Shown piece by piece: positions 22,929-31,169 of a stretch of DNA of 38,440 bases. How positions within the stretch are numbered: position 1 is the stretch's first letter; every line of letters starts with the position of its first letter. The translations under genes were made by a program, and so were the position numbers. The DNA is from DATKSG01 sp035531775. GTDB taxonomy: Bacteria > Actinomycetota > Acidimicrobiia > Acidimicrobiales > UBA8190. The stretch lies in assembly GCA_035531775.1 (NCBI GenBank), contig DATKSG010000076.1:1-38440 (forward strand). Reading direction: 5' to 3'. A model generated the notes under the pieces. The model did not search any database and was not told the origin of the DNA. It saw only the letters and a list, made by a program, of their open reading frames with translations.

Positions 22929-24368
22929 ATGGCGACCATCGCCGGCACAGACGTCACGCTGGAGCACTTCATCGGCGGCCACTTCCGCCCCGGTGGCGAG
23001 GGGACCATGACGGTGACGGCCCCGGCCACCGCCGAGGTGCTGGCCGAGGTGCCCAGAGCCGGCGACGAGCAGGTCGATGCCGCTGTCGCCGCCGCCACCG
23101 CCGCCTTCGACGGCTGGGCCGCCACCTCGCCGGGCGAGCGCAGCGCGGCGTTATTGGCCATGGCCGACGCCGTGGCGGCCCACGCCGAGACGTTCTCGGC
23201 CCTGGAGTCGCTCAATGTAGGCAAGCCCACAGCCGCGGTCCCCGAGGAGATGGCCTTCGTGGTCGACAACCTCCGCTTCTTCGCCGGCGGGGCCCGAATG
23301 CTCGAGGGACGGGCGGCGGGCGAGTACCTGACCGGCTACACCTCGATGCTGCGGCGCGATCCGGTGGGTGTGGTGGCCTCCATCACGCCGTGGAACTACC
23401 CGCTCATGATGGCGGCCTGGAAGCTCGGGCCGGCCCTGGCTGCCGGCTGCACCGTCGTGCTCAAGCCCAGCGAGCTCACCCCGCTCACCACCTTGAAGCT
23501 GGCCGAGCTGGTGGCCGAGATCTTCCCGCCCGGCGTGGTCAACGTCGTCATCGGCGACGGAGCCACCGGCGCCGCTCTGGCGCGCCACCCCGGAGTCGAC
23601 ATGGTGTCGCTGACCGGCTCGGTGCCGACCGGCAAAGCCATCGCCGAGGCGGCCAGTGCCACCTTGAAACGCGTGCACCTGGAGCTCGGGGGCAAGGCGC
23701 CGGTCATCGTCTTCGACGACGCTCCCCTGGACGACCTGGTGGCCGGGGTACGGCTGGCCGGCTTCGCCAATGCCGGCCAGGACTGCACCGCCGCGTCGCG
23801 CGTGATCGCCGGGCCGGCCATCTACGACTCCGTGGTGGAGTCCCTGACCGAGGCGGCCTCATCGCTCGTCGTCGGCGATCCTTCCGACGCGCAGACCGAG
23901 CTCGGCCCGCTGGTATCGGAACGTCAACGGGCCCGGGTGGCCGGATTCGTGGACCGTGCCCTGTCGTCGGGAGCCAAAGCCGCCACCGGCGGTCGCTCCA
24001 GCGACGGACCGGGCTGGTTCTACGAGCCGTCGGTGCTGGTGGGCATGGACCAGAGTGCCGAGATCATCCAGCACGAGGTCTTCGGGCCGGTGGTCACCGT
24101 CCAGCGCATGGCCGACGAGGACCAGGCCATCGCCATGGCCAATGGAGTGGAGTACGGACTGGCCGCCAGCGTGTGGACCAGTGACGTAGGCCGAGCCATG
24201 CGCGCCGCGGCGAAGCTCCGCTTCGGCACGGTGTGGGTCAACGACCACATCCCGCTGGTGTCGGAGATGCCGCACGGCGGCTTCAAGCACTCGGGGTATG
24301 GCAAGGACCTGTCCGCCTACGCCATCGACGCCTACACCGAGGCCAAGCACGTCATGGTCAAGTGGTGA
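22929..24368 (+). CDS. Aldehyde dehydrogenase, gamma-aminobutyraldehyde type
   Basis: 479 residues from ATG 22929. It is NAD(P)-dependent and oxidises an aldehyde to the acid. VASITPWNYPLMMAAWKLGPALAAGCTVVLKPSE is the cofactor-binding and catalytic Asn block. VHLELGGKAPVIVFDDA holds the general-base Glu, FANAGQDCTAASRVI the nucleophile Cys, and HEVFGPVVTVQRM the cofactor-ribose Glu. The combination GQDC-TAASR and the C-terminal MPHGGFKHSGYGKDLSAYAIDAYTEAKHVMV are typical of aminobutyraldehyde dehydrogenases (PatD/Prr), which follow putrescine deamination and give GABA. Neighbouring aminotransferases, a PuuB-like oxidase and a permease relic support an amine-degradation role. The exact substrate is inferred. 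Confidence 0.9.
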   Translation: MATIAGTDVTLEHFIGGHFRPGGEGTMTVTAPATAEVLAEVPRAGDEQVDAAVAAATAAFDGWAATSPGERSAALLAMADAVAAHAETFSALESLNVGKPTAAVPEEMAFVVDNLRFFAGGARMLEGRAAGEYLTGYTSMLRRDPVGVVASITPWNYPLMMAAWKLGPALAAGCTVVLKPSELTPLTTLKLAELVAEIFPPGVVNVVIGDGATGAALARHPGVDMVSLTGSVPTGKAIAEAASATLKRVHLELGGKAPVIVFDDAPLDDLVAGVRLAGFANAGQDCTAASRVIAGPAIYDSVVESLTEAASSLVVGDPSDAQTELGPLVSERQRARVAGFVDRALSSGAKAATGGRSSDGPGWFYEPSVLVGMDQSAEIIQHEVFGPVVTVQRMADEDQAIAMANGVEYGLAASVWTSDVGRAMRAAAKLRFGTVWVNDHIPLVSEMPHGGFKHSGYGKDLSAYAIDAYTEAKHVMVKW

Positions 24369-24377
24369 CCGGTCACC
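24364..24377. promoter_or_regulatory. Perfect 14-bp palindrome at the ALDH stop
   Basis: GGTGACCGGTCACC is a perfect palindrome containing the ALDH stop codon and lies about 90 bases before the aminotransferase start. It could be a protein-binding site or part of an mRNA hairpin between the two genes. There is no direct evidence for either. Confidence 0.4.
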
Positions 24378-24398
24378 GCACCGAATCCAGCCGCATGC

Positions 24399-24446
24399 AC
24401 CGACACGCCGAACAATACCGACACACCGAAAAATACCGACACACAA
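24399..24446. repeat. 18-bp direct repeats before the aminotransferase
   Basis: ACCGACACGCCGAACAAT (24399-24416) is followed directly by ACCGACACACCGAAAAAT (24417-24434) and by a third partial copy beginning ACCGACACACAAGAC. The copies differ at only two or three positions. They sit between the ALDH stop and the aminotransferase ATG at 24467, in a relatively A-rich stretch, where a regulator or a structured leader would act. Confidence 0.7.
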
Positions 24447-24466
24447 GACCCACGAGGTGAACCGAC

Positions 24467-25897
24467 ATGACACAGGTGATACGAGAGCTACCGACCTTCG
24501 GGCTCAAGAGTAAACAGGCCTCCGACGACGGGATCACGGACGTCGAGCGGATCAGCGCCCGGGCCAGGGAGTTGTTCCGACGGGAGCTGACTGCGCTCGC
24601 CGCCCGTACCCCGAAGTCACACGAGCTGTACGACCGTGCTGTGCGGTCCATGCCCCTGGGCGTGACGTCGTCGTTCCAGGCGGCCAAGCCCTACCCCATC
24701 TACTTGGAGCGCGGGCTCGGGGCCGAGGTGTGGGACGTGGACGGCACCCGCTACATCGACTTCCACAACGGATTCGGGTCCATGGCCGTCGGCCATGCCC
24801 ATCCCAAGGTGGTGGCCGCCATAGAGCGGGCGGCCAGGACCGGCACCCACTTCGCCGTGACCACCGAGGCCTCGGTGCTGCTGGCCGAGGAGCTGTGCCG
24901 GCGCTTCGGCCTCGAGCGGGTGCGCTTCACCAACTCAGGCACCGAATCCACCATGGACGCCATACGGGTGGCGCGCGGCGTCACCGGGCGCGACTTGGTG
25001 GTGAAGATCGAGGGTTCGTACCACGGGCACCACGACACCGTCATGTTCTCGGTGTCACCCAGCTTGCAGCTCATCAAGTTGGCCGACGAGTCGGGCATGT
25101 CGCCTCCCGCCTCTCGCGGCATCCCGGCCTCCATGGCCGAGCACACCGTGGCCGTGGCCTACAACGATCTGGTCGTGGTGGAGGAGCTGTTCTCCCGCCG
25201 CGGCCACGAGATCGCCTGCTTCATCTTGGAGCCGGTGATGATGAACATCGGGATCGTGCGACCGGCTCCCGGCTACCTCGAAGGCCTGCGCCGGCTGTGC
25301 ACGCGATACGGCATCGTCCTCATCTTCGACGAGGTGAAGACGGGGGCCACCATCGCCGCCGGCGGCGCCACCGAGCGCTTCGGCGTGCAGCCCGACCTCG
25401 TGTGCCTGGCCAAGTCCATCGCCGGAGGCATCCCGGCCGGGGCCTTCGGCGGCCGGGCCGACCTCATGGACGAGATCGCCGAGGGCATCGCCCAACAGGG
25501 AACCTTCAACGGCAATCCGCTGGCCGCCGCCGTCGGCTTGGCCACCTTGACCGAGGTGCTCACGCCCGACGCCTACCGGCACTTCGACCGCATCGGCACC
25601 CGCTTGGCCGACGGCTGTGCCGCCGCCATCGCCGGCAGCGGCATCGGGGCGCATGTGGTCGACCTCGGCTGCAAGGGCTGCGTGTCGTACCGAAGCGAGC
25701 CCCTGGTCGACTACCGCAGCTTCCTCCAGACCGACCCGGACCTCTTCGACGCCTCGTGGGCCTGGATGGTGAACCGGGGCATCTTCATGACTCCGGGCAA
25801 CGAGGAGCAGTGGACCCTGTCGGTACAGCATGACGACGCCCACATCGACCGCTTCGTGTCGGTGTTCGCCGACTTCTGCTCGGCCGTGGCCGGCTGA
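24467..25897 (+). CDS. Class III PLP aminotransferase, glutamate-1-semialdehyde-aminomutase-like
   Basis: 476 residues from ATG 24467 with GAGGTG eight bases upstream. A fold-type I, class III enzyme: GVTSSFQAAKPYPIYLERG and YIDFHNGFGSMAVGHAHPKV are the N-terminal part, FTNSGTESTMDAIRVAR the cofactor phosphate loop, EGSYHGHHDT the stacking segment, LIFDEVKTG the PLP-binding Asp, and CLAKSIAGGIPAGAFGG the Schiff-base Lys. GTFNGNPLAAAVG completes the pattern. It resembles glutamate-1-semialdehyde aminomutases, but the N-terminal extension of about 40 residues and the location beside an aminobutyraldehyde dehydrogenase argue for an amine or amino-acid transaminase rather than haem synthesis. It follows the ALDH on the same strand after a repeat-bearing 98-base gap. 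Confidence 0.88.
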   Translation: MTQVIRELPTFGLKSKQASDDGITDVERISARARELFRRELTALAARTPKSHELYDRAVRSMPLGVTSSFQAAKPYPIYLERGLGAEVWDVDGTRYIDFHNGFGSMAVGHAHPKVVAAIERAARTGTHFAVTTEASVLLAEELCRRFGLERVRFTNSGTESTMDAIRVARGVTGRDLVVKIEGSYHGHHDTVMFSVSPSLQLIKLADESGMSPPASRGIPASMAEHTVAVAYNDLVVVEELFSRRGHEIACFILEPVMMNIGIVRPAPGYLEGLRRLCTRYGIVLIFDEVKTGATIAAGGATERFGVQPDLVCLAKSIAGGIPAGAFGGRADLMDEIAEGIAQQGTFNGNPLAAAVGLATLTEVLTPDAYRHFDRIGTRLADGCAAAIAGSGIGAHVVDLGCKGCVSYRSEPLVDYRSFLQTDPDLFDASWAWMVNRGIFMTPGNEEQWTLSVQHDDAHIDRFVSVFADFCSAVAG

Positions 25898-25922
25898 CAC
25901 GACCGGCGGGGAACAGCTCCGG

Positions 25923-27209
25923 TCAGTAGCCCAGCGCGTCGCGGGCGCGGAACCACCACCCGGCGGCGGCCAGGGCCCCGGGCAAGCGCGACGGCGCCGG
26001 GACCCGGGGCCAGGCCAGGCCGGCGAAGGCGGGCAGCTCCCCCTGGCCGCACAACCAACGTCCGACGGCGGTGCCGAACGACGTGGACAGGGCGATCCCT
26101 GTGCCGCAGTAGCCCATGGCGTAAACCACGCCGCTGCCCCGGTGCCGCCCCACATGCGGCATGCGGTCGGCGGTGAGCGCCACTGGACCACCCCAGGCCC
26201 GCTCCACGCGCACGCCGGCCAGCTGGGGATGCACCTCGACCATGGCGCGGTACAGGCGGTCGCGGGCTTGCTCCACCGTGGTGGCGGCCAACGAGGTGCG
26301 CCCGCCGAAGAGCAGCCGCGAGCCGTCGGGCGACAGCCTCCAGTAGTTCAGGAGGTTCCTGGTGTCGAAGAACATGCGTCCCCGGGGGCTCACCGATCGT
26401 GCCACGTCGGGACCGAGGGCCTCGGTGGCGATGATGAAGCTTCCGATGCGCAGCACCCGGCGCCCGAGCCACGGCACCAGGCGGCGATCGGTGGTGCCGT
26501 TGGTAGCCATCACCACCTCGCCGGCGCGCAAAGCCCCGGTGCCGGTGCGCACCACCGCCCCCCCGGGCCCTCCGGGGTGGCCCTCGATCGACAGCGCCGT
26601 CACCTCACCGTGCACCTCGGCCCCCGCCGCCGTGGCCGACTCGAGCAGCCCGGCGGCGAAGCGAGCCGGGTGCAGCGCCGCGCTCCTGGTGACCACCAAC
26701 CCTGCCTCGAAGCACGGCGAGCCGATCTCGGCCCCGAGGTCGTCACCCTCGAGGACGTGAGCCTCCTCGCCGACCTCCGCGTAGGCGGCGGCCACGTGGT
26801 GCAGGTGCCGGGCGTGGCGCCGGTGCCGGGCCAGCTCAACGTGGCCGGTACGGTCCCAGGCACAGTCGGCGCCGGTCTGCGCCACCAGCCGCTCCACGCC
26901 CTCGAAGGCCTCCACGCACGAGCGCCACAGGCGCTCCCCTCCGGGGCGGGCCAGGAGGCGAGCCAGGTCGAGCTTGACCCCGGGGTGGACCATGCCGCCG
27001 TTGCGGCTGCTGGCCTCGGACGCCGGGCGGCGGCGGTCGAGCACCACCACGTGCCGGCCACGGCGGGCCAGCTCGAGTGCGGCGGCCAGGCCGGTGTAGC
27101 CGGCGCCCACCACGACGACGTCGGCCTCGGTCGGCAGGAGACGCTCGGTGGTGGCCGCCAGGGGCGACTGGTCCCACCAGTAGGGCGTGGAGGCGTAGTG
27201 CGGCGACAG
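25923..27209 (-). CDS. FAD-dependent amine/amino-acid oxidase (DAO family, PuuB-like)
   Basis: About 428 residues. ADVVVVGAGYTGLAAALELARRGRHVVVLDRRR is the FAD-binding Rossmann motif. SEASSRNGGMVHPGVK is the loop typical of gamma-glutamylputrescine oxidase and related DAO proteins, with LNYWRLSPDGSRLLFGGR and the C-terminal YAMGYCGTGIALSTSFGTAVG. The protein start is puzzling: in this frame there is no ATG, GTG or TTG between the intergenic region and the Rossmann strand. Homologues begin near the sequence SPHYASTPYWWDQSP. Here the codon before it is CTG (27209), taken as the start; a mutated ATG is the other reading. It converges on the aminotransferase gene and is divergent from an Lrp regulator, so probably regulated by it. 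Confidence 0.82.
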   Translation of the reverse strand: MSPHYASTPYWWDQSPLAATTERLLPTEADVVVVGAGYTGLAAALELARRGRHVVVLDRRRPASEASSRNGGMVHPGVKLDLARLLARPGGERLWRSCVEAFEGVERLVAQTGADCAWDRTGHVELARHRRHARHLHHVAAAYAEVGEEAHVLEGDDLGAEIGSPCFEAGLVVTRSAALHPARFAAGLLESATAAGAEVHGEVTALSIEGHPGGPGGAVVRTGTGALRAGEVVMATNGTTDRRLVPWLGRRVLRIGSFIIATEALGPDVARSVSPRGRMFFDTRNLLNYWRLSPDGSRLLFGGRTSLAATTVEQARDRLYRAMVEVHPQLAGVRVERAWGGPVALTADRMPHVGRHRGSGVVYAMGYCGTGIALSTSFGTAVGRWLCGQGELPAFAGLAWPRVPAPSRLPGALAAAGWWFRARDALGY

Positions 27210-27284
27210 CGGTGCGCGATGCGTGGCCCCACACTGGCACCGGCAGGTAGGTTCGACAAGGAAGCGACGAGGGGAGCACCAAAA

Positions 27285-27746
27285 GTGGCGCCGAGCGACG
27301 GGCTGGTCCCTGATGACATCGACAGGCGCATCATCTCCGAGCTCCAGCAGGACGGCCGCAAGCCCTACACGCAGATCGCCCCGGCCGTCGGACTGTCCGA
27401 AGCCGCCGTGCGCCAGCGGGTGCAGCGCCTCATCGACGGCGGGGTGATGCAGATCGTGGCCGTCACCGATCCTCGGGTGCTCGGCTTCGGCCGCCAGGCC
27501 ATGATCGGCCTCAAGGTGGAGGGCGACACCCGCCTGGTGGCCGACGCCGTGGCCGCCATGCCCGAGGTCGAGTACGTCGTGCTCACCGGAGGCTCGCTCG
27601 ACGTCCTGATCGAAGTGGTGGTGGAGGACGACGAAAGGCTCATCGAGCTGCTGAACGACAAGATCAGGGCCATTCCCGGCGTGCGTGAGACCGAGACCTA
27701 CATCTACCTCCGGATCCACAAAGAGACCTACGAGTGGGGGCGGTGA
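27285..27746 (+). CDS. Lrp/AsnC-family regulator of the amine cluster
   Basis: 153 residues from GTG 27285, with GGGGAG eight bases upstream (not leaderless, unlike the other two Lrp genes here). Winged helix-turn-helix: DDIDRRIISELQQDGRKPYTQIAPAVGLSEAAVRQRVQRLIDGGVMQIV. The RAM domain follows: GRQAMIGLKVEGDTRLVADAVA, VEYVVLTGGSLDVLIEVVVED and ETYIYLRIHKETYEWG. Its stop overlaps the ATG of the aminotransferase by one base (TGATG), and it is divergent from the FAD oxidase. It is therefore the probable regulator of both, as in many actinobacterial polyamine-degradation loci. Confidence 0.9.
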   Translation: MAPSDGLVPDDIDRRIISELQQDGRKPYTQIAPAVGLSEAAVRQRVQRLIDGGVMQIVAVTDPRVLGFGRQAMIGLKVEGDTRLVADAVAAMPEVEYVVLTGGSLDVLIEVVVEDDERLIELLNDKIRAIPGVRETETYIYLRIHKETYEWGR

Positions 27747-29113
27747 TGAGCGACCTTCAGGACAAGGCCAAGCGGCATCTGTGGATGCACTTCACCCGCC
27801 TGGGCGCGTACGCCCAGCGCGACGTGCCCATCTTCACCAGGGGGTCGGGGGTGCGCCTGTACGACGAGCACGGCCGCGCCTTCCTCGACGGGCTGGCCGG
27901 GCTCTTCGTGGTCCAGGCCGGCCATGGTCGGGCCGACCTGGCCGAAGCCGGACGGCGCCAGGCCGAGCAATTGGCCTACTACCCGATCTGGTCCGCCGCC
28001 CACCCGGCCGCCATCGAGCTGGCCGCTCGTCTGGCCGAGCTGGCCCCTGGGGACCTCAACCGGGTGTTCTTCACCACCGGCGGGTCCGAGGCGGTGGAGT
28101 CGGCCTGGAAGCTGGCCCGGGCCTACTTCAAGGCCGTCGGTCAACCCGGGCGCACCAAGGTCATCTCCCGCAATCTGGCCTACCACGGCACCACCATGGG
28201 GGCCTTGGCCGTGACCGGCCTGCCCGCCATCCGCACCCAGTTCGAGCCGCTCGTGCCCGGCGCCGTGCATGTGGCCAACACCAACCGATACCACAGCGCC
28301 TTCGATCACGAGGTGGACGCCGACGACGAGCGCTTCGCCTCGGCCTGTGCCGATGCCATCGAGCAGGCCATCGTGGCCGAAGGCTCCGACACGGTGGCGG
28401 CCGTCTTCCTCGAGCCCGTCCAGAACACCGGCGGGTGCTTCCCTCCGCCCCCGGGCTACTTCGCCAAGGTGCGCGACATCTGCGACCGCCACGGCGTTCT
28501 GCTCGTATCCGACGAGGTCATCTGCGCCTTCGGGCGCCTGGGCCACTGGTTCGGCGCCCAGCGCTACGACTACCTGCCCGACATGCTCACCTTCGCCAAG
28601 GGGGCCACGTCGGGGTACGCGCCACTCGGCGGCGTGCTGTGTCGCGACTTCCTGGCCGAGCCTTTCCTCAGCGGCGACGCCAGCTTCGCTCACGGCATCA
28701 CCTTCGGCGGCCATCCGGTGTCGTGTGCCGTGGCCCTGGCCAACCTCGACGTCCTGGCCGAAGAGGGCATCGTCGACCACGTGGCGGCCACCGAAGGTGC
28801 TCTGGCCGAGCGGCTCCAGGCGCTGCGCGACATCCCGTTGGTGGGCGACGTGCGAGGGGCGGGCTTCTTCTGGGCGCTGGAACTGGTGAAGGACGCCGAC
28901 GACCCGACGGTGTGCTTCAGTCCCGAGGAGCGCACCAGCCTGATCCGCACCAGCGTGGCCCCGGGCTTGTTCGAGGCCGGGCTCATCTGCCGCGCCGACG
29001 ACCGCGTCGACCCCGTGGTTCAGCTGTCGCCGGTGCTGCTGTGCGGGGACGACGAGTTCGACGAGATCGAGCACATCCTGCGCGGCGTGCTCAGCGCCGC
29101 CGCCAGGCGCTAG
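27746..29113 (+). CDS. Class III aminotransferase, putrescine/omega-amino acid (SpuC-like)
   Basis: 455 residues from ATG 27746, overlapping the Lrp stop by one base. HLWMHFTRLGAYAQRDVPIFTRGSGVRLYDEHG is the N-terminus typical of SpuC and pyruvate-dependent omega-transaminases. RVFFTTGGSEAVESAWKLAR is the phosphate loop, RNLAYHGTTMGALAVTG follows, LLVSDEVICAFGRLGHWFG has the PLP Asp, and MLTFAKGATSGYAPLGGVL the catalytic Lys. It probably moves the amino group of putrescine or a related diamine to pyruvate, giving aminobutyraldehyde, which the ALDH at 22929 could oxidise. With the FAD oxidase it offers two entry routes to the same pathway. The exact amine is inferred. Confidence 0.9.
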   Translation: MSDLQDKAKRHLWMHFTRLGAYAQRDVPIFTRGSGVRLYDEHGRAFLDGLAGLFVVQAGHGRADLAEAGRRQAEQLAYYPIWSAAHPAAIELAARLAELAPGDLNRVFFTTGGSEAVESAWKLARAYFKAVGQPGRTKVISRNLAYHGTTMGALAVTGLPAIRTQFEPLVPGAVHVANTNRYHSAFDHEVDADDERFASACADAIEQAIVAEGSDTVAAVFLEPVQNTGGCFPPPPGYFAKVRDICDRHGVLLVSDEVICAFGRLGHWFGAQRYDYLPDMLTFAKGATSGYAPLGGVLCRDFLAEPFLSGDASFAHGITFGGHPVSCAVALANLDVLAEEGIVDHVAATEGALAERLQALRDIPLVGDVRGAGFFWALELVKDADDPTVCFSPEERTSLIRTSVAPGLFEAGLICRADDRVDPVVQLSPVLLCGDDEFDEIEHILRGVLSAAARR

Positions 29114-29125
29114 GTAGGGCCCGGT

Positions 29126-29563
29126 TCAGGGAGTGGTCGTGGAGGTGGTGGAGGTCGTCGAGGTGGTCGACGACGTTGACGTGGTCGTGGTCGTGGGACA
29201 GCTCGGGTAGTTCGAGCCCCCGGGGCATCCGGTGGCCGGCTGCGTGGTGTCGGACACCGGCACCGTGGTCGACGTGGTGGACGACGTCGAGGTGGTGGGC
29301 GAGCTGTGCGCGGTCGTCGAAGTCACAGATGTAGTCGGAGTCGAGCCCGAGCCCGCCGCCCTGGTGGCCGGCATGGGCGCCGTGGTGGAGGTCACCCCGG
29401 TGGCAGCGGCCGTGACCGGGCCCCGCCCCGAGGGGCTGTGGCCGCTCGGGGACGGCCCCACCAGGGCCAGGGCGCCTACTACGGCGCCCACCACCACCAC
29501 GAGCAGGCCACCGCCCGCGAGCACCAGACCCCCTCGTCTCCCCACGGGCGCAATTGTACGCAT
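29126..29563 (-). CDS. Thr/Ser-rich exported or anchored protein
   Basis: 145 residues from ATG 29563. Residues 9-37 are hydrophobic (GGLVLAGGGLLVVVVGAVVGALALVG), a signal peptide or membrane anchor. The rest is low complexity: Thr/Ser runs (TSTSSTTSTTVPVSDTT, and a C-terminus of TTS repeats) around a small Cys pair (GCPGGSNYPSCP). The DNA is correspondingly repetitive (GTGGT/GTCGT units at 29130-29340). No domain is recognisable. Such mucin-like tails are common in Acidimicrobiia surface proteins. It converges on the aminotransferase, 12 bases away. Confidence 0.6.
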   Translation of the reverse strand: MRTIAPVGRRGGLVLAGGGLLVVVVGAVVGALALVGPSPSGHSPSGRGPVTAAATGVTSTTAPMPATRAAGSGSTPTTSVTSTTAHSSPTTSTSSTTSTTVPVSDTTQPATGCPGGSNYPSCPTTTTTSTSSTTSTTSTTSTTTP

Positions 29564-29690
29564 CGGTGGCTAGAACGGCACGGATTGCGCGTGCTTGCGC
29601 GAAAAAGGGTCTTTCAGCTGCGACCCGTACACTGCGCTCGTCTCGAGGCTCGGGCCCCCGGGGCCCACGGCCAGGCAGGAGGTGGGGCCG

Positions 29691-30155
29691 GTGACCGACG
29701 ACCAGCTGGGCCAGATCGAGGAGATCCGCCAGCTCAAGCACGTGTACTTCCGCCTGCTCGACACCAAGCGCTTCGACGAACTCGGCCGCCTGCTCACCGA
29801 GGACGCCACCTCGGCCTACCAGTCGGGCCGGCTGTCGCACCAGGGCCGCCAGGAGGTTGTGGCCTTCCTCACCGAGTCGCTCGGCGACCCGGCCATCGTC
29901 ACCATGCACACCGGGCATCATCCCGAGATCGAGCTGCGCTCCCCCACCGAGGCCGAGGGCACGTGGTACTTGGAGGACCTGGTCATGGCCACCGCACATG
30001 ACGTCGTGGTGCACGGCACCGCCATCTACCACGACGCCTACCGCAAGGAAGAAGGGCACTGGCGCATCTGCCACACCGGCTACGAGCGCATCTTCGAGGA
30101 GCGTCGGCGGCGCTCGACCGGCGAAGTGCTCGGCCTCACCACCATGTTCGATTAG
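29691..30155 (+). CDS. NTF2-like / SnoaL-family protein
   Basis: 154 residues from GTG 29691, chosen for the strong AGGAGGTG six bases upstream. The alpha+beta cone fold of NTF2-like proteins is suggested by IEEIRQLKHVYFRLLDTKRFDELGRLLTEDATSAY (helices then first strand), GRQEVVAFLTESLGDPAIVTMHTGHHPEIEL (pocket His residues) and HWRICHTGYERIFEERR (last strands). Relatives include SnoaL_4 domain isomerases, dehydratases and ring-hydroxylating dioxygenase small subunits. No partner enzyme lies next to it, and the function is unknown. It converges on the MDR-family oxidoreductase across 12 bases that carry a small CGGAC-T-GTCCG hairpin. Confidence 0.82.
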   Translation: MTDDQLGQIEEIRQLKHVYFRLLDTKRFDELGRLLTEDATSAYQSGRLSHQGRQEVVAFLTESLGDPAIVTMHTGHHPEIELRSPTEAEGTWYLEDLVMATAHDVVVHGTAIYHDAYRKEEGHWRICHTGYERIFEERRRRSTGEVLGLTTMFD

Positions 30156-30167
30156 CGGACTGTCCGG

Positions 30168-31139
30168 CTAGGGGACGAGCACCACCTTGCCGGCCACCGA
30201 GCGCTCGAGGAGCCCTGCCATGACCGACGCCGCATCCTCGAGAGGACGCTCGGCCGGGGCCACCGGGTGCAGGCGCCCGGCGTCCACCATGTGGAGCAGT
30301 TCCCCGAGCATGGCCCGGTTGCCGGCCGGGTCCGAGAAGGCCCACGCTCCCCAGTCCACGCCCACCACCGTACGGTTGTTGAGCAGCACCTGGTTGAGCG
30401 GCACCCCGGCGATGGGCCCCGAGGCGAAGCCGATGACACACAGCCTCCCGAAGCGCCCGGTGGCTCGCAGCGCCGGCTCGCTGTGGCGCCCGCCCACCGG
30501 GTCCACCACCACATCCACGCCTCCACCCGACAGCTCCCGGGCCCGCGTCTTCAGATCCTCGTGCTCGTAGTCGATGGTGGCCTGCGCCCCGAGGGACACG
30601 GCGGCGGCCAGGCGCTCGGGGCTGGAGGCGGCAGCGATGACCCGGCCCCCGAGCGACAGTGCCACGTCGGTGGCGGCCAGGCCGATCCCCCCGCCGGCCC
30701 CGAGCACGAGCACCCACTCCCCCTCGGCCAGCGCGGCGCGCCGGGCCAAGGTGAACCAGGCCGTGCTGTAGCTCTGGATGAAGGCTGCCGCCTGCCCGTA
30801 CGACAACGAGGCCGGGATGAGAGCCACCGAGTCGGCCTGCACCCGCACCTGCTCGCAGAAGGCACCGAAGCCGGTCATGGCCATGACCCGCTGGCCCACC
30901 TCGGGAGCTGACACGCCGTCGCCCACCGCCACGACGTCACCGGCGATCTCGCCACCGGGCACATAGGGCGTGGGGGGCTTCATCTGGTAGCGGCCTTGGC
31001 AGATGAGCCCGTCCACGAAGTTCACGCCGGCGGCGCGCACCGCCACCACCACCTGGCCTGGGCCGGGAAAAGGCACGGGTCGCTGCTCCACGACCAGCTG
31101 GTCGAGCGACCCGAGCTGGCGGCACACCACGGCCTGCAT
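30168..31139 (-). CDS. NADPH:quinone oxidoreductase-type MDR-family enzyme
   Basis: 323 residues from ATG 31139, with GGTGA nine bases upstream; a GTG at 31151 is an alternative. The GroES-like N-terminal domain has VVAVRAAGVNFVDGLICQGRYQMKPPTPYVPGGEIAGDVVAVG, with no zinc-ligand Cys. The Rossmann domain has VLVLGAGGGIGLAATDVALSLGG, the NADPH-binding loop, then DVVVDPVGGRHSEPALRATG. This is the zinc-free quinone oxidoreductase (QorA/CrtB2-like) branch of the medium-chain dehydrogenase/reductase family, reducing quinones or enones in the cytosol. It is 30 bases downstream of the UbiB-like gene on the same strand, so probably co-transcribed with it; both relate loosely to quinone metabolism. 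Confidence 0.87.
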   Translation of the reverse strand: MQAVVCRQLGSLDQLVVEQRPVPFPGPGQVVVAVRAAGVNFVDGLICQGRYQMKPPTPYVPGGEIAGDVVAVGDGVSAPEVGQRVMAMTGFGAFCEQVRVQADSVALIPASLSYGQAAAFIQSYSTAWFTLARRAALAEGEWVLVLGAGGGIGLAATDVALSLGGRVIAAASSPERLAAAVSLGAQATIDYEHEDLKTRARELSGGGVDVVVDPVGGRHSEPALRATGRFGRLCVIGFASGPIAGVPLNQVLLNNRTVVGVDWGAWAFSDPAGNRAMLGELLHMVDAGRLHPVAPAERPLEDAASVMAGLLERSVAGKVVLVP

Positions 31140-31169
31140 GGTGGCTGTCACCGGGCCATCACCTTGCTG

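Noticed and set aside
24467..25897. Calling the aminotransferase hemL (haem biosynthesis)
   Set aside because: It has an N-terminal extension, no haem genes nearby, and sits in an amine-degradation locus; only the subfamily likeness is supported.
25830..27284. Long plus-strand frame before the Lrp gene at 27285
   Set aside because: Antisense to the FAD oxidase and lacks family features; the real gene begins at the GTG with a ribosome site.
29130..29340. GTGGT/GTCGT-rich stretch as a CRISPR-like or tandem array
   Set aside because: It is irregular and explained by Thr/Ser codons of the low-complexity protein on the minus strand.
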